Assembly (NCBI RefSeq): GCF_018598555.1 | Contig: NZ_JAHEWN010000001.1 | Coordinates: 248,001-312,000, forward strand | DNA from: Curtobacterium aurantiacum | GTDB lineage: Bacteria; Actinomycetota; Actinomycetes; Actinomycetales; Microbacteriaceae | Direction: 5' to 3' | DNA: 64,000 bases | In this document: one piece after another, positions 24,830-33,606 of the stretch | Layout of the letters: every line of letters starts with the position of its first letter | Position numbering within the stretch: position 1 is the stretch's first letter | The notes under the pieces: model-generated | What the model saw: only the letters and a program-made list of their open reading frames with translations | What the model was told of the DNA's origin: nothing | Databases searched by the model: none | Made by a program: the position numbers and the translations under genes

Positions 24830-25849
24830 CTACGACAGCTTCTTGCTGTCCTCGAGCCAGCCCGCGAGCTTGGTCATGTAGTCGGCCTGCGACGCGTAGT
24901 CGAGGGCCGGGAACGTCCAGCTGTGGACCTGGCCCGCCTCGAGCGCGGCGTTGTCGGCGAAGGTCGGCTGCTTCTCCAGGTCGGCGACCTGGTAGCCCTG
25001 CTGCGACAGCAGCAGCACGTCACCGGTGATCTGGCCGGCGTTCTCCCACGAGTAGATGCCCCAGTAGAAACCCTTGGGCTTCGGGTTCACGAAGTCGACA
25101 CCGTACGACGCGTACATCTGCAGGGACGGCTCGTCGGTCGGGCGGGTGACGTACGCGCCGTCGCCGTCGGCGTACATCGAGACGACGGACAGGTCCTTCT
25201 CCTTCGTGACCTTCTCGAGCTCGTCGGCAGCGGTGTCGAAGCGCTTCTCGGCGGCGTCGACCGTCGACTCCTTCGCGCCGAGCGACTCGGACAGCTCCGC
25301 GATCTCCTCGATGACGTCCTCGCCCTCGCCGCCCCACTTGACCTGGGCGACCGGGGCGATGGCCTTGATCTGCTTCTCCTGGGCCTTGTCCTTGAAACCG
25401 TAGCCGGGCTGCTTCGTGTCGAGCGTGCCCTTGGCATCGATCGGGTACACCGAGGTCACGATCAGGTCGGGCTTCAGCGCGGCGAGCTGCTCGAGGTCGA
25501 TGTCGCCGTACGCGGTGCCGAGCTGGGTGATGCCGTCGGTGTCGAGACCCTCGAACCGGGCGTCCTTCGCCATCGTCAGCTGCCCGAAGGTGCCGACGGG
25601 CTTGAGGCCGTACTCGATGAACGACAGCGCGATGTCGTTCAGGACGACGACGCGCTTCGGCGTGTGGTCGACCTTGACGGTCGCGCCGGTGGCGTCCTCG
25701 TACGACCAGGCCTTCGACGCGGCGGTGTCGCCGTCGTTGTCGGAGTCGTTCGAGTTGCCGGTGCTCGAGCAGCCGGTCAGGAGGAGTGCCGAGACGGTCA
25801 CGGAGGTCAGGAGGGCGGCGCGCAGGTGGCCACGTCGGAAGGTCTTCAC
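24830..25849 (-). CDS. Iron-siderophore ABC transporter substrate-binding lipoprotein
   Basis: From the GTG at 25849 the protein has 339 residues. The lipobox LLLTGC places Cys27 as the anchor, followed by a Ser/Asn/Asp-rich linker. The type III binding fold of the FepB/FhuD class is visible: RVVVLNDIALSFIEYGLKPVG, LEQLAALKPDLIVTSVYP, and a late WTFPALDYASQAD. It captures ferric siderophore on the outer face and delivers it to the two permeases upstream. It is last in the operon, 11 bp after the ATPase gene. An iron box overlaps that junction and could give it a second promoter. Confidence 0.9.
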   Translation of the reverse strand: MKTFRRGHLRAALLTSVTVSALLLTGCSSTGNSNDSDNDGDTAASKAWSYEDATGATVKVDHTPKRVVVLNDIALSFIEYGLKPVGTFGQLTMAKDARFEGLDTDGITQLGTAYGDIDLEQLAALKPDLIVTSVYPIDAKGTLDTKQPGYGFKDKAQEKQIKAIAPVAQVKWGGEGEDVIEEIAELSESLGAKESTVDAAEKRFDTAADELEKVTKEKDLSVVSMYADGDGAYVTRPTDEPSLQMYASYGVDFVNPKPKGFYWGIYSWENAGQITGDVLLLSQQGYQVADLEKQPTFADNAALEAGQVHSWTFPALDYASQADYMTKLAGWLEDSKKLS

Positions 25850-25850
25850 G

Positions 25851-25869
25851 TTAGGAGAGGCTAACCTAA
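25851..25869. promoter_or_regulatory. DtxR/IdeR-type iron box before the lipoprotein gene
   Basis: TTAGGAGAGGCTAACCTAA matches the IdeR consensus TTAGGTTAGGCTAACCTAA at 17 of 19 positions. It begins 2 bp upstream of the lipoprotein start codon and overlaps the last codons and stop of the ATPase gene. Iron-loaded DtxR/IdeR would repress from here. Confidence 0.75.
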
Positions 25870-26808
25870 GTTCGCGGCACTCGCCAGCGCGTCTTCGGTT
25901 TTCGTGCTGGTCCCCGTTCCGGTCTTCGTGCTCGGGACCGCGTGCTCGGTCGGGGCACCGGGGACGGGGTCGTGCTCGTCCGCCTCGGGCACGATCATCG
26001 GCGCACCGGTCACCGGGTCGGGGAACACCCGGGCGTGCAGACCGAACGCGTGCTCGAGCAGCGCCGGGGTGAGGACCTCGTGCGGTGCGCCGTCGGCCAC
26101 GACCCCACCGTCGTGCAGGACGACCAGCCGGTCCGAGTAGCGCGCCGCGAGCGACAGGTCGTGCAGCACCATGACGATCGTCGACCCCTGCTCGCGGTTC
26201 AGCCGACGGACGAGCCGCAGGACCTCGAGCTGGTGCGCGAGGTCGAGGTAGGTCGTCGGCTCGTCGAGCAGGAGCGTCTCGGCCTGCTGCGCGACGACCA
26301 TGGCGATCCAGGCGCGCTGACGCTGCCCGCCGGACAGACTCGTGACGTCGCGGTGCGCGACCTCGGTCAGCCCGGTCGCGGCGATCGCCTCTTCGGCGAC
26401 GGCGGCGTCCTCGGCGGTCCACGGCTTGGCCCACGACTGGTGCGGGTTCCGTCCGCGCATCACCAGGTCGAGCACGCTCGTGCCGGCTGGGGCGACGGGG
26501 GACTGGGGCAGGATCGCGAGCTTGCGGGCGACCTGACGGTTCGGCTCCCTGCGGATCGGGGCCCCGTCGAGGTGGACCTCGCCGGCCTGCGGCTTGAGCA
26601 CCCGGCCGAACGCCTTGAGCAGGGTTGACTTGCCGCAGCCGTTCGCCCCGAGGAACGTCGTCACGGTGCCGCGTTCGATGCGCAGGTCGAGGTCGCGCAA
26701 CACGGGGCGCCGGTCGTAGCCGACGGACAGGCCCTTGGCTTCGAGCACGGGGGTGTCCTGCTGGTGCTGGTGCTGGTGCTGGTGCGCGTGCTGGTGGTGT
26801 GTCGTCAT
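25861..26808 (-). CDS. Iron-siderophore ABC transporter ATPase with His-rich N-terminus
   Basis: This 315-residue ATPase has all FepC-type motifs: Walker A GANGCGKST, Q-loop ILPQSP, signature LSGGQRQRAW, Walker B LLLDEPT and the switch histidine in VLHDLSLA. It powers ferric-siderophore import. An unusual N-terminal extension HHQHAHQHQHQHQQ holds seven histidines before the first strand, and a 40-residue Pro/Thr-rich tail follows the core. The ATG overlaps the stop of the upstream permease (ATGA). The His-rich run could bind metal, but that is inference. Confidence 0.92.
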   Translation of the reverse strand: MTTHHQHAHQHQHQHQQDTPVLEAKGLSVGYDRRPVLRDLDLRIERGTVTTFLGANGCGKSTLLKAFGRVLKPQAGEVHLDGAPIRREPNRQVARKLAILPQSPVAPAGTSVLDLVMRGRNPHQSWAKPWTAEDAAVAEEAIAATGLTEVAHRDVTSLSGGQRQRAWIAMVVAQQAETLLLDEPTTYLDLAHQLEVLRLVRRLNREQGSTIVMVLHDLSLAARYSDRLVVLHDGGVVADGAPHEVLTPALLEHAFGLHARVFPDPVTGAPMIVPEADEHDPVPGAPTEHAVPSTKTGTGTSTKTEDALASAANLG

Positions 26809-27950
26809 CGGGACATCTCCTTGCGGTGACGGATGAGGAGCCAGATCAGGTACGGCGCCCCGATCACGGTGGTGATGATGCCGACCGGCACCTGCCACGG
26901 GAACGCGGAGCGGGACAACAGGTCGGCGGCGAGCACGAGCACGGCACCGAGGGCACCGGCGAGCAGCAGCGGAGGGCGGTTCGTGCCGGCGAGCCGGAGC
27001 CCGACCTGCGGCACGACGAACGCGACGAAGCCGACCGGGCCCGCGGCGGCCACGGCGGCGGCCGTCAGCACGACCGCGAGCGCGATGACGAGCAGGCGGT
27101 GCCGCTGGACGCCGAGTCCGACGCCGGTCGCGACCTCGTCGCCGAGCTGCCCGATGCCGAGTGCGGCACTCGTCGCGAGGGCGAGCGGCACCGCGACGGC
27201 GGCGACCACGAGCAGCGGCCAGACGCTCTCCCACGAGGTGCTCGACAGGCTGCCGACGAGCCACTGCGACGCCGCGGTGGCGACGGTGATCTTCGCGCGG
27301 ACGAGCAGGTAGCTGGTGACGGCGTCGAGGGTCGCGCTCACGCCGATGCCGACGAGCACGAGCCGGTAGCTCTGCACCCCGCCGCGCCACCCGAGGCCGT
27401 ACACCAGGACCGCGGCCACCAGGGCGCCGATCGTCGCGGCCACCGGGATGCCGCCGCCGAGCACCAGGGACGAGACCGAGTAGGTCCCGCCGCCGAGGAC
27501 GATCGCGGCGACCGCACCGACGCTCGCACCCGCGGTCACGCCGATGATGTCCGGGGTGCCGAGGGGGTTCCTGGTGAAGGTCTGCGTGAGTGCGCCGGCG
27601 ATGCCGAGGGTGAGCCCGACGAGCGCGCCGGTGAGCACGCGCGGCAGGCGCAGCGTGGTGATGATGAAGGCGTCCGGGCCGGACTCGAGGCCGAGCAGGG
27701 AACGGATCACGACCCCGGGTGCGATCCACGTCGAGCCGACCGCGGTGCCCAGGACGACGAGCACCAGGACGGTGGCGAGTGACCCGACGGTGTACCAGAA
27801 CACCCGGGGGCGCCAGGCGAGGCCGATCGGGCCGATGCGGATGCCGGCGCGGCCGGGGGTGTGGGCAGCGGGGGAGGGCGTGCCCGGCGTGGTGGTCTCG
27901 GGCCTGCTGCCGGGTGTGCTCCCGGTGCTGCGCACCGCCGCCCCGCTCAC
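26805..27950 (-). CDS. Iron-siderophore ABC transporter permease 2
   Basis: The 381-residue protein starts with GTG at 27950, overlapping the preceding permease stop (GTGA). It belongs to the FecCD/BtuC family, with about nine to ten helices and the family runs LRLPRVLTGALVGLTLGIAG, RNPLGTPDIIGVTAGASVG and AAGPVGFVAFVVPQVGLRL. A Pro/Thr-rich cytoplasmic N-terminus of about 55 residues precedes helix 1. It pairs with the permease at 27947 to form the membrane channel. Confidence 0.92.
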   Translation of the reverse strand: MSGAAVRSTGSTPGSRPETTTPGTPSPAAHTPGRAGIRIGPIGLAWRPRVFWYTVGSLATVLVLVVLGTAVGSTWIAPGVVIRSLLGLESGPDAFIITTLRLPRVLTGALVGLTLGIAGALTQTFTRNPLGTPDIIGVTAGASVGAVAAIVLGGGTYSVSSLVLGGGIPVAATIGALVAAVLVYGLGWRGGVQSYRLVLVGIGVSATLDAVTSYLLVRAKITVATAASQWLVGSLSSTSWESVWPLLVVAAVAVPLALATSAALGIGQLGDEVATGVGLGVQRHRLLVIALAVVLTAAAVAAAGPVGFVAFVVPQVGLRLAGTNRPPLLLAGALGAVLVLAADLLSRSAFPWQVPVGIITTVIGAPYLIWLLIRHRKEMSR

Positions 27951-29035
27951 AGGGACACCAGCGATCGGCGTCGGGCCACGGCGACGAACACGGGGCCGCC
28001 GATGACGGCGAGGACGATGCCGACCTCGACTTCGGAGAACCCGCCGATCAGGCGACCGATGACGTCGGCGAGCAGCACGAGGGCGGCGCCGACCAGACCG
28101 GAGACCGGCAGGGTCCAGCGGTGTCCGGTGCCGACGAGCGCGCGGGCGACGTGCGGCACGGTCAGGCCGACGAAGCCGATCGGGCCCGCGGCCGCGGTGG
28201 CGCCGGCGGCCAGGAGTGTGATGCCGCCCAGGCCGACGAGCCGGGCGACGAGGACGTTCTCGCCGAGCCCCTTCGCCAGCTCCGAGCCGAGGCCGAGCGC
28301 GTCGAGGGCGCGGACGTTGAGGACCGCGAGCACGAGGCCGGCGACCAGGAACGGCCACACCGCCCCGAGGATGTCGAGCTGCCGCGCGGCGAGCGACCCG
28401 ACGACCCACAGCCGGTAGGCGTCGAGCGACGCCTGGTCGGTCAGCACCACGAAGGACGTCAGCGCGGCGAGCAGTGCCGAGACCGCGGCCCCGGCGAGGG
28501 CGAGGGGCACCGGGCTGGCGGTGCCGCTGCCGGCGATCGTGACCGAGAAGACGACGACGCTGGCGACCAGGGCTCCGACCAGGGCGAACCAGACGGTGGC
28601 GCTCGTGCTCGTCACCCCGAACACGTAGACGCCGAGCACCACGGCGAGCCCCGCCCCGGACGAGACGCCGAACAGGCCCGGGTCGGCGAGCGGGTTGCGG
28701 GTGTGCCCCTGCATGAGCAGTCCGGCGATGCCGAGGGCCGCTCCGACCGCGGCACCGATGAGCGTGCGCGGGATCCGGGAGCCCCACACGATCGCCTCGT
28801 CGGTGCTCGACCCGGTGCGCGTGAGGCCGGCCCAGACCTCGTCGACACCGATGCGGTTGCTGCCGAGCAGCATGCTCGCGACGGCGACGAGCACCAGGGC
28901 GACGACGAGTCCGACGATCACGGCGGCCCGTCGGCGCACGGCGGTCCGGTGGACGCCGAGGGTGCGGGACGCGTCGGTGTCGAGGGCCTCCGGACCGGAA
29001 GCCAGAGTGGAAGAGGGGGCTGGCACGGAAGCCAT
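27947..29035 (-). CDS. Iron-siderophore ABC transporter permease 1
   Basis: The first gene of the importer operon encodes 362 residues of the FecCD/BtuC family: SRIPRTLIGAAVGAALGIAG, RNPLADPGLFGVSSGAGLAV and AAAGPIGFVGLTVPHVARALVG. It is the heterodimer partner of the next permease. The start at 29035 is 19 bp from the divergent siderophore-interacting protein start, and those 19 bp are an iron box. Any promoter must therefore extend into the neighbouring coding region. Confidence 0.92.
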   Translation of the reverse strand: MASVPAPSSTLASGPEALDTDASRTLGVHRTAVRRRAAVIVGLVVALVLVAVASMLLGSNRIGVDEVWAGLTRTGSSTDEAIVWGSRIPRTLIGAAVGAALGIAGLLMQGHTRNPLADPGLFGVSSGAGLAVVLGVYVFGVTSTSATVWFALVGALVASVVVFSVTIAGSGTASPVPLALAGAAVSALLAALTSFVVLTDQASLDAYRLWVVGSLAARQLDILGAVWPFLVAGLVLAVLNVRALDALGLGSELAKGLGENVLVARLVGLGGITLLAAGATAAAGPIGFVGLTVPHVARALVGTGHRWTLPVSGLVGAALVLLADVIGRLIGGFSEVEVGIVLAVIGGPVFVAVARRRSLVSL

Positions 29036-29036
29036 C

Positions 29037-29055
29037 TTAGGTTAGCCTTGCCTCA
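29037..29055. promoter_or_regulatory. DtxR/IdeR-type iron box filling a divergent gap
   Basis: TTAGGTTAGCCTTGCCTCA agrees with the iron-box consensus at 15-16 of 19 positions and occupies the whole gap between two divergent start codons (29035 and 29055). TAGCCT (29043-29048) within it is a candidate -10 for the plus-strand gene, 6 nt before its ATG, implying a leaderless message. One repressor site could silence both directions. Confidence 0.75.
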
Positions 29056-29885
29056 TGGCGAAGACCCCGCGGCTCCTGCCGACGAACCCCAGGCTCTTCC
29101 GCGCCCGTGTCCTGCGGACCGAGCGGGTGACCCCTTCCATGCAGCGCGTCACCGTCACCGGCGACGACCTGCACGAGTTCGGGTACCTCGGGTTCGACCA
29201 CTGGTTCCGCCTGTTCGTCCAGCGCCCCGACCAGGACGCCTTCCGCATGCCCGACCTGGACGGCAAGAAGTGGTGGCCGACGTTCCTCGGCATCCCCGAG
29301 GACATCCGCCCGCACTGCGCGAACTACACCGTCGCCGCCTACCGCCTGCTCGCCGACGGCACCGCCGAGCTCGACATCGACTTCGTCGTGCACCTGGACC
29401 ACCGGGGGCATCTCGAGGGCCGCGCCGCGATCTGGGCCTGTGCCGCACGCCCCGGCGACGAGCTCGCGATGCTCGACCAGGGCTGCATCTTCGACGTGCC
29501 CGCCGGCACCAGCGAGGTCATCGTCGCCGCCGAGGAGACCGGGCTGCCGGGCATCGTCGGTATCGCCGCCTCGTTGCCGCGCGACACCGTCGGCCGCATC
29601 ATCCAGGAGGTCCCGTCGGCCGCCGACATCCGCGACCTCGACGCCCCGAACGGCGTGCAGGTGACGTGGATCGTGCGGCAGCCCGGCGCGGTCCCCGGCA
29701 GCGGCGCGCTCGCCGAGTTGCAGCGGCACGTCCCGGTCGACGACAGGGGCTACGCGTTCGTCGTGGGGGAGTCGAGGCTCGCCACCGAGGGTCGCCGGCA
29801 CCTGCACCGCGCGGGCCTGCCGAAGTCGCGCATCACGTTCTCCGGCTTCTGGAAGCACGAGGCGAAGGTCTCCGTCCCCGCCTGA
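29055..29885 (+). CDS. Siderophore-interacting protein (flavin ferric-siderophore reductase)
   Basis: This 276-residue protein is of the ViuB/SIP family: an FAD-binding barrel with PSMQRVTVTGDDLHEFGYLG, HCANYTVAAYRL and DIDFVVHLDHRGHLEGRAA, then the NAD-binding half with EVIVAAEETGLPGI and a C-terminal SRITFSGFWKHEA. Such proteins reduce ferric siderophores after uptake and release Fe(II) in the cytoplasm. It is divergent from the importer operon and shares its iron box. Confidence 0.9.
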   Translation: MAKTPRLLPTNPRLFRARVLRTERVTPSMQRVTVTGDDLHEFGYLGFDHWFRLFVQRPDQDAFRMPDLDGKKWWPTFLGIPEDIRPHCANYTVAAYRLLADGTAELDIDFVVHLDHRGHLEGRAAIWACAARPGDELAMLDQGCIFDVPAGTSEVIVAAEETGLPGIVGIAASLPRDTVGRIIQEVPSAADIRDLDAPNGVQVTWIVRQPGAVPGSGALAELQRHVPVDDRGYAFVVGESRLATEGRRHLHRAGLPKSRITFSGFWKHEAKVSVPA

Positions 29886-29890
29886 CCCGC

Positions 29891-30114
29891 GCCCGTTCCT
29901 TCCCATGGCGTTCGCGATGCCTGATGGTTTCGGGCGTACTACCTCGAAACTTCTGGCTAGGTACGCCCGTTCCCGCTCGGTACGCCCGGTTCCACCTGGT
30001 ACGCCCGTTCCTTCCCATGGCGTTCGCGATGCCTGGTGGTTTCGGGCGTACTGCCTCGAAACTTCTGGCTAGGTACGCCCGTTCCCGCTAGGTACGCCCG
30101 GTTCCACCAGGTAC
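29891..30114. repeat. Tandem 112-bp duplication containing 19-bp GGTACGCCCG units
   Basis: The 342-bp gap between 29885 and 30228 holds two near-identical 112-bp copies (29891-30002 and 30003-30114). Each has CGGGCGTAC, a CGAAACTTCTGG core and GTACGCCCG, forming an inverted repeat (29931-29969 and 30043-30081). These are followed by GGTACGCCCG repeated every 19-20 bp. The same motif and core recur inverted at 42217-42289. No gene is credible here. Confidence 0.8.
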
Positions 30115-30168
30115 GCCCGGTTCCGCCCGACCAGACCAGCCGCGCCGCGCACGGCGACGCGACCAACA

Positions 30169-30216
30169 GACGGACGGGAGGCCCGGTGCCAGCTGGCACC
30201 GGGCCTCCCGTCCGTC
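30169..30216. terminator. 48-bp perfect palindrome, family-1
   Basis: The palindrome is centred on GGTGCCAGCTGGCACC, with the same core as 24769 but arms GACGGACGGGAGGCCC. Outer arms GACGCGACC (30156-30164) and GGTCGCGTC (30221-30229) widen it to 74 bp, and the outer right arm overlaps the stop codon of the permease gene. Confidence 0.78.
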
Positions 30217-30227
30217 CTGGGGTCGCG

Positions 30228-31139
30228 TCAGCCCTTGAGGCCCGAGCCCGTCACGCCCTCCACGATCTGCCGCTGGAAGATCAGGTAGAGGATGATCAGC
30301 GGCAGCGCCGCGAGGATCGCACCCGCCTGGATGTCGGCGTAACGCTGACCGAAGCTGCCCTGGACCGTGGCGAGCCCGACCGGGATCGTCATGAGGTCCG
30401 GGTTGGACAGCACGAACAGCGGCAGCAGCAGGTTGTTCCACACCCCGACGAAGGTCAGGATCGTCACCGCCGCGATCACCGGGCGCGACAGCGGCAGGAT
30501 GACCGACCAGTAGACCTTCCAGATGCCGGCGCCGTCGATGCGCGCCGCCTCTTCCAGCTCCTTCGGGATCCCGTCGAAGAACTGCTTGAAGATGAACACC
30601 GCGATCACGGCGGGCACCTGCGGGAAGATCACCGACCAGTAGGTGTTGAGCAGGCCGACGGCGTTGAGCTCCTGGAAGATCGGGATGATCAGCACCTGCG
30701 TCGGGATCATGATCCCGAGGATGATGAGCAGGAACGCGATGTTCCGACCGCGGAACACGAGCCGCGACAGCGCGAACGCCGCCATCGACGCGAACAGCAC
30801 GGTGAGCACCGCGGTGACGACGCTCGTGATGGCGCTGGCGAGGTACCAGTTCCAGATGTCCCCGGCCTGGAACAGCGACGAGTACGAGTGCAGCGTCGGG
30901 TTCCAGTTCGACAGGATCGCGTTCGCGCCAAGGGCGGCGACGCCGTTGTCGGACAGCGACGTCTTCAGGGCGAACACGCTGGGGATGAGCCAGATGATCG
31001 CGAAGATCGTCAGGACGATGCCCGACGCGATCGTGAAGCCGCGGCCGCTGACGCCGATCTTCGCGGCGCTCGTGGGAGCGGCGGAGGAGACGCCGGTGCG
31101 GAGCTTGCGGCCGGTGGTGATGCTCTCGGTGGCGGTCAT
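30228..31139 (-). CDS. Carbohydrate ABC transporter permease (MalG/CUT1 type)
   Basis: This 303-residue permease has six helices and the EAA loop EEAARIDGAGIWKVYWSVIL, which contacts the ATPase. The C-terminus ends VEGVTGSGLKG, usual for CUT1 MalG subunits. The ATG at 31139 follows the stop of the partner permease by 1 bp; a GTG at 31148 with GAGAG upstream could be the real start. It is third in an operon with the lipoprotein and the other permease. No ATPase gene is present, so a shared MsiK-like ATPase elsewhere must serve it. The likely substrate is an arabinose-containing oligosaccharide, from the shared operator and the divergent GH51 gene. Confidence 0.88.
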   Translation of the reverse strand: MTATESITTGRKLRTGVSSAAPTSAAKIGVSGRGFTIASGIVLTIFAIIWLIPSVFALKTSLSDNGVAALGANAILSNWNPTLHSYSSLFQAGDIWNWYLASAITSVVTAVLTVLFASMAAFALSRLVFRGRNIAFLLIILGIMIPTQVLIIPIFQELNAVGLLNTYWSVIFPQVPAVIAVFIFKQFFDGIPKELEEAARIDGAGIWKVYWSVILPLSRPVIAAVTILTFVGVWNNLLLPLFVLSNPDLMTIPVGLATVQGSFGQRYADIQAGAILAALPLIILYLIFQRQIVEGVTGSGLKG

Positions 31140-31140
31140 G

Positions 31141-32112
31141 TCAGGCACCGATCTCTCGCTTGGCGGCAGCGCGCTCGACGAGCTGCCGGATGACCGCGAT
31201 CGCCACGATCACGATGAACAGGAGGACCGACGCGGCCGAAGCGGCACCGAGTCGGTTGTCGGTGAAGCCGACACCGGTGATGAGCTGCAGCGAGACCTGG
31301 GTGGAGATGCCCGGCCCGCCGTTCGTCATCAGGTACACCTGGTCGAAGATCTTCAGGCTCGCGATGATCTGCAGCAGGATGACCAGCGTCGTCGTGCGGC
31401 CGAGCAGCGGGAGCGTGATCGACTTGATCTGCTGCCAGTTCGACGCACCGTCGACCGCGGCGGCCTCGTACAGCTCACGCGGGATCTCCTGCAGGCCGGC
31501 CAGGTAGAGCACGAAGTTGAAGCCGAGGGTCCACCACACGGTGGCGATCGCGACGCCGATCATGGCCGTGTTCGGGCTCGACAGCATGCCGGACCCGGGG
31601 GTCATGCCGATCGCCGACTGCAGGCTCGCCCACAGACCGGTGCTCGGCGTGAAGATGAACACCCAGATCAGCGAGATCGTCGCCGACGGCAGGATGAACG
31701 GCAGGAAGAACGCCAGGCGGAAGAACCACTGCCCGCGGTTCATCCGGTTCGTCAGCACGGCGAACACGAACGCCAGGATGACGAGCGGCGGGGTCGTGTA
31801 CAGCGTGAACTGCAGCGTGTGCCAGAGGGACGACCAGAAGTCGCTCCGCCCGAGCATCTCGGCGTAGTTCGCGAACCCCGCGAAGCTGCCGAGCCCGGTG
31901 CGGACGGTCGAGGTGTTGAAGAAGCTCGTGACGATCATCCAGATGGTCGGACCGAGCAGGAAGGCCACGTAGAACAGGCCGAAGGGGGCGAGGAACAGCC
32001 AGCCGCTGCGGCCCTGGCCGCGGTTCACGCTGGATCCGTAGGTGCGGTTCCGGCGGAGACGCGGCGCGCTGGCCGCGTCGGTCGGCCGGTCGAGGACAGG
32101 TGCTGTGGTCAC
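31141..32112 (-). CDS. Carbohydrate ABC transporter permease (MalF/CUT1 type)
   Basis: The GTG at 32112 gives 323 residues. After a basic N-terminus come six helices beginning SGWLFLAPFGLFYVAFLLGP. The EAA loop reads LYEAAAVDGASNWQQIKSIT. It is the heterodimer partner of the permease at 30228. The gene follows the binding-protein gene by 84 bp in the same direction. Confidence 0.88.
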   Translation of the reverse strand: MTTAPVLDRPTDAASAPRLRRNRTYGSSVNRGQGRSGWLFLAPFGLFYVAFLLGPTIWMIVTSFFNTSTVRTGLGSFAGFANYAEMLGRSDFWSSLWHTLQFTLYTTPPLVILAFVFAVLTNRMNRGQWFFRLAFFLPFILPSATISLIWVFIFTPSTGLWASLQSAIGMTPGSGMLSSPNTAMIGVAIATVWWTLGFNFVLYLAGLQEIPRELYEAAAVDGASNWQQIKSITLPLLGRTTTLVILLQIIASLKIFDQVYLMTNGGPGISTQVSLQLITGVGFTDNRLGAASAASVLLFIVIVAIAVIRQLVERAAAKREIGA

Positions 32113-32196
32113 GTCATCGTGCCTTTCGCGCGGTGTTCACGGCGATCGCTGTGGTCGTCTGCCCGGAGCGTGCGTGCCGGGCGTTCGGGTGCCGGG

Positions 32197-33552
32197 TCAC
32201 AGGGGGCTCGGGGTGTTGAGGTACGTCGCGAGCTGCGACTTGATGGCGCTGAGCGCTTGCGCGGGGGACGAGCTGCCCTGCTGCACGAGGGCCAGCTGGG
32301 CGCCCACCGTGCCCTCGAAGGTCGAGCCGGACCCGCCGTACCAGGCGGCGTCGTCGAACACGGCGGTCTCGGCTGCGGCCGCGTAGTTGGACTGCGGCTT
32401 GAGGTCCCGGTACTGCGTGCTGTCGAACGTCGGCATGTACGCCGGCACGTGCCCGCCCTCGGCCCACGTCAGGCTCTGCTCGAGCATCTGCTTGATGAAG
32501 AGCAGGTGCTGCTTGCGCTGCTCCGGCGTGCGGGCCTTCTTCGGCAGGACGAAGGTGTGCGAGTCCGCCTGGGTGGCCGGCTTGTCGTAGAGCTGGGGGA
32601 TCGGCGCCATGCCGAACTTCAGCCCCTTGATCGACTGCGCGGTGCTGATCTCCCACTCGCCCTGCATGAAGAAGCCGGCCTTGCCGTCGAACATGAGCGA
32701 CTGTGCGGTGGCGTAGTCGAGGGCCTTGTTCAGCCAGCCCTCCTTCACCCACTTCTGGGTGCGGCTCGTGACCTCGGTGTAGGCGTCCTCGTTGACGGTG
32801 AGCTCGGCGCCGCCCTTGCTGAGGAACGGGGTGGCGTCGTTCAGCTGGTTGTACATCGTCCAGAAGAAGCGCCACGGGGTGGCGGTCTCCGGGACGACGT
32901 TCGCGACGTTGAGGGCGGTGCCGCCGGTGACCTTCGCGACCGCGGCGAGCGCCTTCTCGAAGTTGTCCATGCCGTTGAGGTCGACGAGGTTGCCGTCACC
33001 GTCGATCAGGCCCGCCTTCTTGCAGACGTCCACGTTGTAGAAGAGCACGAACGGGTGGGTGTCGAGCGGGATCGCGATGTTGTTGCCGTCGGTCTTCTGC
33101 GCGGCCCAGGCCTTCTGGTTGAAGTCGGCGGCGCTCAGGCCGACGCTCGCCAGGTCGTCGGACGTGATCGGGTCGAGCAGGTCACCGTCCCACAGGGGCT
33201 TCGCGCGGGTCAGGTGCGCGATCGCCACGTCCGGCGGCTTGTTCCCGACGGTCGCCAGTGTCAGCTTCGAGTAGTACGGGTTGCCCCACGCGAACGTGGT
33301 GCCCTGCAGCGCGCTCGAACCGCCGTGCTGCTTCGCGTAGCCGTCCTCCATCGACTGCATGCGGACGCCGTCGCCGCCGCCGAACAGGTTCCAGAAGACG
33401 AGGGTCTCGGGGTTGAGGGCACTGCCGGCGAGACCGGCGGCGAGGGGGCTCGAGCAGGCTGCGAGCGGCAGGACCGTCGCGGCCGCTGCGCCGGCGGCGA
33501 GGAAGCCCCGGCGCGAGAGGCGCGACGCGGGTGTTGCGGGTGGGATCGGCAT
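32197..33552 (-). CDS. Sugar ABC transporter substrate-binding lipoprotein (Tat type)
   Basis: This 451-residue CUT1 binding protein begins with a twin-arginine signal SRRGFLAAGAAA and the lipobox PLAAC (Cys33). The mature part resembles family 1 solute-binding proteins: ETLVFWNLFGGGDG, FVLFYNVDVCKKAGLID and AGFFMQGEWEIS. The ATG at 33552 has GGAG upstream. It heads the operon with two permeases. Its leader contains four 22-bp palindromic units, and the promoter overlaps a GTGAGCGCTCAC operator, shared with araB and chvE. An arabino-oligosaccharide ligand is inferred. Confidence 0.9.
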   Translation of the reverse strand: MPIPPATPASRLSRRGFLAAGAAAATVLPLAACSSPLAAGLAGSALNPETLVFWNLFGGGDGVRMQSMEDGYAKQHGGSSALQGTTFAWGNPYYSKLTLATVGNKPPDVAIAHLTRAKPLWDGDLLDPITSDDLASVGLSAADFNQKAWAAQKTDGNNIAIPLDTHPFVLFYNVDVCKKAGLIDGDGNLVDLNGMDNFEKALAAVAKVTGGTALNVANVVPETATPWRFFWTMYNQLNDATPFLSKGGAELTVNEDAYTEVTSRTQKWVKEGWLNKALDYATAQSLMFDGKAGFFMQGEWEISTAQSIKGLKFGMAPIPQLYDKPATQADSHTFVLPKKARTPEQRKQHLLFIKQMLEQSLTWAEGGHVPAYMPTFDSTQYRDLKPQSNYAAAAETAVFDDAAWYGGSGSTFEGTVGAQLALVQQGSSSPAQALSAIKSQLATYLNTPSPL

Positions 33553-33606
33553 GGCATCACTCCATCGGGATGGGCCGGGCTCGGGAACAGGGTCGGTGCT
33601 CCCGCC

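Noticed and set aside
29891..30114. Possible insertion-sequence remnant
   Set aside because: No transposase fragment or terminal inverted repeat with target duplication is visible. The structure is a tandem duplication of a short hairpin element.
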